Shown here: positions 8,255-16,794 of the stretch, one piece after another
Position numbering within the stretch: position 1 is the first letter of the stretch
Layout of the letters: the number at the start of each line of letters is the position of its first letter
Source of the DNA: Dunaliella salina
Lineage: Eukaryota > Chlorophyta > Chlorophyceae > Chlamydomonadales > Dunaliellaceae
Assembly: GCA_002284615.2 (NCBI GenBank)
Contig: MU069499.1
Span: 14,398 to 31,283, forward strand
Length of the DNA stretch: 16,886 bases
Direction: 5' to 3'
The notes under the pieces: model-generated
Told to the model about the DNA's origin: nothing
What the model saw: the letters and a program-made list of their open reading frames with translations, nothing else
Database searches by the model: none
Position numbers and translations under genes: made by a program

Positions 8255-8972
8255 GACAGGAGCCTCCCAGAGGCATAATTTTTGGAAGCTAAGGGTCAAT
8301 CCAATTAAGAGTTATATATTCGGAATCCTGAGATCAAGAACTATCCATTGGTGTATGTATGGGTCCGATCCGAGGAGGGGGGTGGTGGTGGGGTGTTTGG
8401 CGGTGAAATAGGCTTCTCAAAAATTTGAGACACCCCCTCCAGAATTTTTCTGGGCCACTTCTACAGAATTCTAAAGGCACCATTGGATTCCTGAGCTCGA
8501 GAACTGTCCATTGGCACCCTCTTTGAGGAAATTGAGTAAAAGGGGGGGTCTGTGTGCATGGCTGGGAGTCAGTGCCATGCGCGCAAGGGTGCGGGCAGCA
8601 GGGGGTGTAGAGGCAAACATGCAGCAAATCAGTTCAAACTTCCAGAATGGTGACAATGTATGATGTGATTATGCATGGTGAAATTAGAAGGGCAGTTTGT
8701 GGACTTGCAAGCTAGTTATGGGTGCCTGGAAGGGCAGGTGTGCATGAGCTTCCTCTCCTCAGTTTTTGCCCCATATCTCTGCTGCACCTCACTTTTCCAG
8801 CATGGCAAGTATGCAGATTGATAGCTATTTCAAAAAGGGACAGATTGACACCCTTTTTGTCCGGGTTGGGTTACTGCATGGGGGGTTTTGGGGTGGGTGG
8901 GTGGGTCAGGGGGGTCCCACTCAGTTTTTGGGCATGGCTTCCACCCCTTTTTTTTAGCCTCCCGGTAATGAG
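8255..8972 (+). repeat. Interspersed repeat REP-A, copy 3 (long form)
   Basis: This copy can be aligned with copy 4 over roughly 600 bp. Shared segments include GAGGCATAATTTTTGG, GGATTCCTGAGCTCGAGAAC, AGGCAAACATGCAGCAAA, GGCAGTTTGTGGACTTGCAAG and the conserved core from GTTTTTGCCCCATATC to the T-run at about 8950. The motif GGAATCCTGAGATCAAGAAC near 8325 is an internal degenerate repeat of the one near 8485, so the long form is itself composite and about 100 bp longer than copy 4. No terminal inverted repeats, target duplications or coding capacity could be made out. It may be a SINE-like or nonautonomous element. Confidence 0.75.
8890..8905 (+). other. Strong G-quadruplex motif in REP-A copy 3
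   Basis: GGGGTGGGTGGGTGGG has four G runs with three single-nucleotide loops, the arrangement known to give the most stable parallel quadruplexes. A fifth run of six G follows at 8909-8914. Confidence 0.75.
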
Positions 8973-9610
8973 CATATTATAGACTCTTGTGAATCTGGGT
9001 CCACCAACAAAAAGCTAAATCACTGGCATTCAACCTTGTTACCACGCCATCCAAAAAATGAAGACCGTTGTTGGTGCCAGACACACCCTTCATTTCCAGG
9101 GGCTTCAGGGGGTGACTACTCCCGATTGCTGTATGCCATTTTTCCGGGGTTGGGGGGAGTTTGCTGGGTGCTGCTGGCGCATCAAGGTGGGAGGGCAGGA
9201 CAGTCCAGGCACCTAGGAGTGGTTGATTACGCACCAGATCCTCATTTGCCATGTCTCTGCCCCCCCCCCCACCCTTTGCACACTGTGTCTAGGTTTGAGG
9301 GCCCTTAGGCAAGGCCCATGCTAGCTTGCTAGTCAGGGAACCTTCATGCATGCAACCTCTGTGGCCTGCGTTGAGTTTCCTCTTTCTCTTTACTGGCGAA
9401 AGAGGCTCCTAGACTGAATGTGAACGAAGTAGAAAGGAAGAACAACAAAGGCGCACAGGAGAAAGGATGGCCAACACCTCGCCGGATTCATTTAAGCTTG
9501 ACTGCTCTTAGCTTGCCAATTGGTGGGACTCAAACTTTGTGTCAATGCTGACTGTTGCGTCTTCCCCTAGTGCACGCTGGTTTTGTCCAGCTTAGACTCT
9601 GACTTCTTTT
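8973..9610. other. Unassigned stretch
   Basis: No gene recognised. A 10-C run lies near 9260 and a pyrimidine-rich stretch lies at 9370-9395. The segment ends in ACTTCTTTTAG, which could be a splice acceptor for the small coding candidate that follows. Confidence 0.35.
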
Positions 9611-9666
9611 AGGCAGTGAAAACTCCCCATATCAATTACGGAGGTACACCTTGGTGCAGAGTCCAT

Positions 9667-9873
9667 ATGACCTCCCCACAAAAAAATCAAGATGAAGATG
9701 AAGAAGAAGTGAGAGAAGTGCAGCAGAGAATTGTCCAGCAACGAGAAAGAAAGCAAGATGACAGCTGCAAGACTGGAGCTCCAGATCTTCAGCATGAAGC
9801 AGTGTCTGCGCAGTCAGCCCACCAACAAAGCCATGCCCTGCAGTATGTCTCTCCCTTTCCTATGTTGATGTAG
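9667..9873 (+). CDS. Possible short coding exon, unrecognised
   Basis: From the ATG at 9667 a frame reads MTSPQKNQDEDEEEVREVQQ, then glutamine/arginine-rich residues, to TAG at 9871-9873 (68 residues). It is strongly charged and could form a coiled coil. The frame is also open upstream to a possible acceptor TTTTAG at 9607-9612, and a good donor CTGCA|GTATGT lies at 9842/9843. I could not find a downstream acceptor that keeps the frame: those tested before the next open stretch (9970-10063) lead to TGA. The bases just upstream of the frame (9611-9638) also match a short stretch near the retrotransposon end at 1678-1707, so it may be repeat-derived. I recognise no family. Confidence 0.2.
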   Translation: MTSPQKNQDEDEEEVREVQQRIVQQRERKQDDSCKTGAPDLQHEAVSAQSAHQQSHALQYVSPFPMLM

Positions 9874-10063
9874 AGAGAGTTTTCTTTACCTCTATGGTTT
9901 ACTCTTTTCCTTTTCATATCCACCCAGCTTTTTTGCAAGTGTGACCATCCCATCTTACTTTCCTCGGAGCAGCAGCTGTTGGAGGGAGTGGTGAAGGCAA
10001 GAGGGAGACATGTGCAGTACAGCTCAGACGGCATGCTGGATTCCGTCTTTCACGGGATCTAAT

Positions 10064-10890
10064 TAAGGACCCAAACACAAACAACGACAGAACGCAAGAA
10101 GCCGGGGGTGGGGCTAACTGTGAGTGCTGATTAGAGTGTGAGATGCACATCTGGATGGTTGGCATCAAACCACCGGATCCCTATTAGTTAGGTAGCTCGT
10201 CGCTTACATGAGTTGAAAAGGAAGCACCGAGGGCGCTGTGCTAGCGCAGGGAACCATTGATGGCTACAGTTGAATCTTTCCTTCATGCATCCCCACTGAC
10301 GTCCAGCCTTGACACTTACTTTTGAAGAAGCCAGTCAGCAACAATATGATCAGGACAGGAATAGGAAGAAAAGTAAACATTATATGAAAGTCCTTCAAAC
10401 TGTGACAAGTTGTTAAATTGGGGGCTCTGCGCTGCGGCCCACCCCTCCAGACGTAAACATACTCCGTCCTACCCTTTGATTCAACTCAACAACAACAATT
10501 AGAGGCAGGTTCACTTACAAGCTTGCTGCTCATGCTACAAGACCAATTCAAAGCACATACAGGCGAGGAAAGACAGAGATTATTCCCTTGCGCTCCAGTC
10601 ACAGGTTGCCATGAAGTTGATTTCATCAAAAATGGCAACTCTTCCTGGCAATGGCCTTGCCTCCAAAAGCTAAACCCCCATCTTCTCAAGAGCCCAAACA
10701 GGCATTACATGACCTCTGTTTGATGCTACACTTTTTAACACTTTTGCGCATGCGCCTGAGCAGCACGCAGGAGACACCACCACAGCAAAATGAGGGGTGC
10801 ATCGCATCAAACCACCACATCAACAGATTCGCACATCATCCATACTGTTTCAAGAAGTTGTTAAAGCTGAAGGTTGCTGCCCCTGCTCCT
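10064..10890. other. Unassigned stretch
   Basis: Frames of 65-118 codons occur on both strands without motifs, plausible splice borders or poly(A) signals that would support a gene. The plus-strand text near 10660-10720 (PPKAKPPSSQEPKQALHDL) is protein-like in composition only. Confidence 0.35.
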
Positions 10891-10914
10891 CAGGCCTGGA
10901 GGTTGGTGCCCAAG

Positions 10915-10957
10915 CTACATTACATCACATCACATTACATTACATTACATTACATTA
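10915..10957 (-). promoter_or_regulatory. ATTAC microsatellite giving five TGTAA poly(A) signals on the minus strand
   Basis: The plus strand has TACAT/CACAT units in tandem. Read on the minus strand they give TGTAA five times between 10954 and 10920. TGTAA is the standard poly(A) signal of chlorophyte mRNAs. The array begins about 340 nt past the katanin-like stop codon at 11293, a reasonable 3' UTR length. Use as a poly(A) signal is inferred from position and motif. Confidence 0.5.
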
Positions 10958-11074
10958 GGGAACGTAGCCTTCAGCTATGTAGTTTGGATGCTCGGTATCA
11001 TGAATAAAACCCCATGAGTTCAAAGACAAAACAGTGTCTTGGATTTAGAACAAACAAAATACAAGCTGCCCAAG

Positions 11075-11134
11075 CTATTTAGAGCTAAATTCTCCTGCCC
11101 AGGCCTCATACTTCTTGATGTCGGCTGAGGACAG
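11075..11134 (-). pseudogene. Katanin last-exon copy C (partial)
   Basis: The frame SADIKKYEAWAGEFSSK ends in TAG (11075-11077) and matches the final residues of the katanin-like last exon. Only the second half of the exon is present, preceded by TCTGTCCTCAG, which could itself act as a splice acceptor. Spacing to copy B is 89 bp (stop to stop). It lies inside the predicted 3' UTR. Confidence 0.7.
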
Positions 11135-11163
11135 AGTAACAGAGCTGGAAGTTGATGCCCAGG

Positions 11164-11272
11164 CTACTTAAAGCTAAATGTCGCTGCCCAGGCCTCATGA
11201 TCCTTGATGTCAGCTGAAGACACACGGGGGTAATGCGGGACACTGCCACGACAAAAACCTCCAGAAAAACAT
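11164..11272 (-). pseudogene. Katanin last-exon copy B (frameshifted)
   Basis: From VFLEVFVVAVSRIT onward this segment matches the true last exon. It is one base shorter within the codons following the SRI(N/T)P region, so the ADIK...HEAWAATFS part lies in another frame, ending at TAG 11164-11166. The linker behind the stop (TGGGCA, CAACTTCCAGCT) also recurs behind copy A, so exon plus 3' flank was duplicated as a unit of about 129 bp. Confidence 0.7.
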
Positions 11273-11292
11273 AGCTGGAAGTTGCTGCCCAA

Positions 11293-11418
11293 TTACTTAG
11301 AGCTAAATGTCGCTGCCCAGGCCTCATGCTTCTTGATGTCAGCTGGGGACACACTGGGGTTGATGCGGGACATTGCCACAACAAAATCCTCCAGAATAAC
11401 AGGCTCTTTCGAGGGGTC
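11293..11418 (-). CDS. Katanin p60-like last coding exon (copy A)
   Basis: The acceptor is CATGTGTGTCCAG at 11419-11431 and the exon starts in phase 0 with GAC. It codes 41 residues and TAA at 11293-11295. It contains DFVVAMSRINPSVSPADIKK and HEAWAATFSSK, equivalent to the family's final DFxxAL-xVxxSVSxxDIxxxExW-F helix. Copies B and C downstream are broken or partial, so this one is taken as the working exon. Confidence 0.85.
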   Translation of the reverse strand, partial: DPSKEPVILEDFVVAMSRINPSVSPADIKKHEAWAATFSSK

Positions 11419-11815
11419 CTGGACACACATGATCGAAAGCGGGGAAAAGTGAGAGTTGCAGAACTTTGAATTTCTATTGGCTGTAAGGCAAACCTCAAAG
11501 TTGGTAGACTTGCCTTGCAAGTATCCTTTCCATTCAATGGGAAGCACAGCGGAAAGGACTTTGCGCGAAACGTTCACCATTTGCTTCATATCGTACAAAT
11601 GGACTCCAATAAACACTTTTCACTTCCAAATCTGTTATTCCTGGTGAGGGGGACAAATGGTGCCTTGGCTCAAGGTGCTGTTTTTGATCATAGCAACAGC
11701 TGCTTGCCTGCCCTCCTCCTTTGTATCGCCACATGAATGGACAATACATCACAGCATTACGCATCATGGTCGTCATCATCATCACACGTCATGATTATCA
11801 CGCATTATCACCACC

Positions 11816-11849
<34 letters not shown>

Positions 11850-11873
11850 CATGTCATCAATACCACACGATGC

Positions 11874-11917
<44 letters not shown>

Positions 11918-11941
11918 CATGTCATCAATACCACACGATGC

Positions 11942-11973
<32 letters not shown>

Positions 11974-12086
11974 CATGCCATCACCATCACGCGTCACGAT
12001 TATCACCATCATCACATGTCTCGACATCATCGCCATAGTGCATCATGGTCATCACCATCATCACCAGCACCATCATCATCATCATT

Positions 12087-12117
<31 letters not shown>

Positions 12118-15100
12118 CCATGCCTCTCACACAAATGCCACAGTACATGACAAGGCAAACAGGTGACATGGCACCTAGAAAAGCACGCCTGGCTCTTAAG
12201 CTGATGCCTGGTCATGATTCGTGAATTTTATTTATCCGGACCTCAGGTGCCAAATTTTCTGGAAGGAAAATGAAAAATCCCCCCCCCCCCCCCCTTTCCA
12301 GAGGACTTTACCTTGGGCATTTAAATCTGTTAATCGTTCTTTGATTGTAAGGGCAGCTTTGAGGTGAATTACAAGTGCGAAGAGCCTAGCTAACCTTAAC
12401 TAGTCTCTGGTAAGGCCAAAAAATTAGCGAAGCTACTTGCACTTGGAATGCCAAGTAAAAGTTCCTGGATTCCAACCCATGCTTCTAGAGTCCTATCAAC
12501 ATGGAAATGTGTCAAGTGTACATATCATCCTATGAACATGAGCTGCGGCCTGACAGATGAGTGCACTTATTATTTCTTCTTTAACTTGCCCACCTTATTA
12601 TTATTACTCAGCATACAAAATGAGCTGCTTCATTCTTCCTCTTTTTCTGCACACAAAATGCCCTGCGTCATTCTTTTTCTTTCTCAGCACACAAAATGCC
12701 ATACTTCATTCCTTCTCTTAGCACACAAGATGCCATCATCTTCCGTTCTTCCTCTTATTCGGCACACAAAATGCCATCATTCTTCCAGAGGGGGCTATCT
12801 GAGGCCTAAAATCGGGTGTTTTTTGCATGCTCCCTGCATAGGCTGGGAGACAACTGCCAAGTTAGCCGCGGCGTGAACCTGAGTTTTCACCACCAAATCT
12901 CCATTCTGAACTACCTACTGCACCAAATTGGGTGATTCTTTATGATTTGGAGTCCTTTTAATAAAAGAATACCATTACAAAAAAAATGAATGGAAAAGAC
13001 TCAGTAGTTGGCCAGGTACAGAATTCAGCTATTTCCCTTGGAGAAAAATCAGCACAGGTGGTGCCAAAGAGGTCAATACGTGACCTCCTTCCTTTCTAAT
13101 TTTGAATATGCAGGATCTTATTTAATATGATAACAGTTATGAAAATTTGTATTTGGAGTGAAAACTGGTCCCAGTTTGGAGCTGTGGGCCGCTTTTGGGT
13201 GATCTGAGGCCAGGGGGGTGATCTGGGGTCTCCAGTCTTCATTTTTTTTGTGAATGCAGGAGGGTGCCAGGAGCATAACTTTTTGGTGGCATACATATAT
13301 ATATTGGTATACTGATCCACTTCCACAGAAATTTGAATGCATCATCGGATTCCTGAGCTCAAGAACTGTCGATTGGCACCCTTTTTGAGCAAATTGGGTA
13401 AAAGGGGGGGTCTGTGCATAAATCAGAGTCAGTGCCACTCACGCTTGGGGTAGGTTGCAGGGGGTGTGAAGGCAAACATGCAGCAAACAAATCCAAACTT
13501 CCATGATAGCAACAGTGTGTAATATGCCCTTGCATGGTGAAGTCAGAAGGGCAGTTCATAGACTCACAAGCCAATTGTGAATGCCTAGAAGGGCAGGTTT
13601 GCAAGGGCTTCCGTTCCCCTGTTTTTGCCCCACACAACTCAGCTCCAACTCAATGTTTGATTGCGGTGAGTATACAGATGGACAGAGAATTCAAAGAGGA
13701 GCAGATTGGTACCCTTGTTGTCTGGATTGGGGCACTGGAAAGGGAGTTTTGGGGGCGGCGGGTGGGTCAGGAGTGTCCGACCCAAAATTTGCACATGCCT
13801 GTGCCAAATTTTTTTGGGCACCCTCCTGGTGAATGTAATAATTATACAAATGAAACTGGTTGGCATGGTTAGATTTAAGGAAGAAGCATGAGGAAGAGCA
13901 GGTCGAGCAATACAGGCCAGATAGCCCCCTCTGTCATTCTCCATTCCTTCTCATGCGTGTCAAGACATGAGCTTGTCAAGACACAAGCGCATGCCTCTGT
14001 ATCACCCAGACACATGCCACTCATCTTGCTCATGGCTGCTCATGGCTTGCATTGTAAGCGCGCCTTGGCAGTCAACCTCTGCGTCTCATCTATCTATGTA
14101 TCATGGGCTCCCACCTGCCCTGCACATCCGCAGGGGTGCGGCCCTGTGCCATTAGCCCCTGCTTGCCAGACAAAAGTCACACACTGCTCACTCATCCTGC
14201 TCATGGCACCCACCTGCCCCATCTCCCTCATCTTGAGCACATCCGCAGGGGTACGGCCCTGTGCCATCAGCCGCCGCATGCCGTTGACTGCGGCATCCCG
14301 GCAGATGTTAGTGATGTCATCTCCACTGTGCACAGGCAGGAAGAAGAAAGACAAGGTCAGGAGCGCTGATCAAGGGGTGTGACCAAAGGGTGTGACCAAA
14401 GGGTGTGATCAAGGGGTGTGATCAAGGGGTGTGACCAAGGGGTGTGACCAAGGGGTGTGACCAAAGGGTGTGACCAAGGGGTGTGATACAGGTCAGGGCT
14501 GCGGCCCTGTGCCACCAGCAGCCGCATGCCACTCACAGCGGCATGCCGACAGATGTTGGTGACGTTATCGCCACTGTACACGCGCAGGAAAAAGGCCACG
14601 CAAGGGGTGTGATTGCTGCTGCTCAAAAATGCACCACAGGTCGAGCCCAAGCAACACACACAAGCACTGAAGTGCAGAGTGGCTGCTACGGGTGGATGCC
14701 CCAGCCGGGCAGTTCACACAAACACTGAAGTTCACAAACACTGAAGTTTTGACAATATATATGGTCCCCTCAAGCCAAAAACGCTGATGCAAGATGAGCT
14801 GAGTGGCTCTCCCGCTTACGGGTGTACACTCAGCTGAGTGGAGAGGTGTACACTTCCGGTGTACATTTACGGTGTACACTTGCGGGTGTGCACTCAGCTG
14901 AGTGGCTCTCACGCTTACACTCTTGCGAGGCAACTGACCTGGGCAAACACTTGCCTATCTCGAGCAAAGACGCTGATGCAAGTCCAGCAGAGTGGCCCTG
15001 CGGTTAGATACCCTGGCCAGGCGACTGACAGGGGCAATTACTTGCCTATTTCAAGCACAAGCGCTGATGCAACACCATCAGGGCAGTTTGCATCTTTCAT

Positions 15101-16729
15101 GGGTACATGCCTTGGCGGAGCAATTGATCACGTGCACTGATGCATAGGTTACATGCCCTTCTGAGCAAAAACATTGATGCAAGACCAGCAGAGCAGCTCT
15201 TCCGCTTACGGATAGATGCCCCAGCCGGGCAACTGACGCGGGCATTGTAGGGAAACTAAGTGCCCACGAGCAAAAACACTGATGCTCTTAAATTCTAATT
15301 TAAGAGCAGCATAGCAGCAGAATGGCTCTCACGGGCAGAAGCGCCCCACTACTTATCCACAAGCATGGTTCTATGACTACAGCAACCTGTCTGCGATTAA
15401 GTAAGCACAGTAAGAAAGGAATTACTGTTCAGGGGGTCTGGAACATTACAGCAAAATTTGTTTCAGCGAGAAGTTTACTCGCATGACTGTGTGAGCTACA
15501 GAAAAAAAGTTCCCAAGATGCATCAACAGCCCACCCCCTCCTCCCCTTCCCTCCCCTGTACAGCTGTTGCAGCTGCTCCTCGAGCACTTGATCCCACATG
15601 TTCTTTGCCGTGCTCCTGCTGCTGCTGCTGCTGCTGCTGCTTCTGTTGCTTGTCCACCTCCCAACAGGTTAACATCCCCCAACCTATGTAATATATATTT
15701 TGCAGCTCCCCGAAGCCCTCAAAATACAATCTCCCTATTTTTCACTATAACACGATTCCCTGCAGCCCCAAAAAACATCATGCCTTCAGGTGCTGTCACC
15801 CTGCACGCCTAATAACATCATTTTTGGGGGGGTGATAAAACTGGTACAGCAAGTTACTTAGGCCAAGCCTTTAGTGTGGGGGGAGGGGATTTAGTAAGAT
15901 CCCTACCGTCACAGGCAAAGTGGGATCCCCCCCATAGGTCAGACTTACGCCGTTTTGCTCGTGCATTACCTCGAATGTCACAGAGGAAGAAACCAGCCGT
16001 TTGTGCGTGTCTGCACAGTAGTGTAGCGATCGGCACGTACGGCCTCCCCCAAGTCAGGCCAAAGTGTCTCACATAATGTTTTGACCTTATCTCAGCGCCC
16101 CTGCGCTGAGACCATTTCCAGACCTGGAAGGGTAATTATATAGCTAACTTAATTTTGTACAAGCAGGTGTACAAAGGGCGGGATGAGGCGCAGCAGGTGG
16201 AGAATAATAGCAAATTTCAGTTTTCTCGCGCGCTGGACTGTCTGTCATTCAGTGCACAGTGCACAGTGAAACAATCAGCGTCCTCAGAATCCCTTAAAAC
16301 TGTCATGTTGGGCAGTACCTTTGACATGAAAATGGGTGTGGGAGTGGCATCGCTTGTAAGTGTGGCGCAGGAAATGTGTTTCTCACACGGAAAAGAGCAC
16401 ACGCCTTTTATATAGACCACCATTTGGCCTAATTCATGTTTCAAGAGACGCAGTATGCTGGGGAGCACCTGGGGATGTGCTCAAGTTGCCAGGGGAGGCA
16501 GCAGTTGAGATGCAATGTCACTTCCTGAATTAGTGCACACCTGTCCCGATGGGTCACCCCACCAGCACGCTCCCCCAGTGCCCCTCCCGCAAAATCTGAC
16601 ACCACAGTTTGGTGGGTAATACATGTCCGGCAGAATATCATCCATCTTCGGCTGTCTCTTATCCAAAAAAATGTGTATGAAATAAGCTCCAGCCATCAAC
16701 AGGGACATATCATGTACCCAAGATTGGCA

Positions 16730-16794
<65 letters not shown>

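Larger units (their letters stand above)
11419..14213 (-). other. Predicted katanin intron (about 2.8 kb), repeat-filled
   Basis: It runs from donor CAG|GTGGGT (14213) to acceptor TCCAG (11419). Inside, on reading leftwards, lie an exon scrap (14114-14157), REP-A copy 4, a 38-bp minisatellite, a 16-C run and the CAT-rich block. I see no other gene in it; long frames across the CAT block are repeat artefacts. Confidence 0.7.

Noticed and set aside
11721..12215. Long frames of poly-His, poly-Ser, poly-Ile, poly-Met and poly-Asp on both strands
   Set aside because: They are forced by the CAT/CAC trinucleotide tract, which has no stop in several phases; there is no flanking coding signal.
12448..12876. 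142-codon plus-strand gene
   Set aside because: Most of it spans the 38-bp minisatellite; there are no borders or motifs.
13534..13872. Frames shared in part by REP-A copies (IGTLVVWIGALE-type)
   Set aside because: The same words appear in different phases in the other copies with stops between, so they reflect DNA similarity, not protein conservation.
13888..14382. Plus-strand 164-codon frame over the exon copies
   Set aside because: It is antisense to the katanin exon, and its internal repeats mirror the exon duplications.
14372..14488. CRISPR-like array
   Set aside because: The 13-bp units are contiguous, without spacers, in a eukaryotic intron.
15446..15729. Poly-Gln, poly-Ala and poly-Leu/Cys frames at the CTG run
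   Set aside because: Triplet-repeat artefacts in all phases; no domain and no exon borders.
16081..16115. Factor-independent terminator at the hairpin
   Set aside because: There is no T-run on either side and the context is nuclear eukaryotic.
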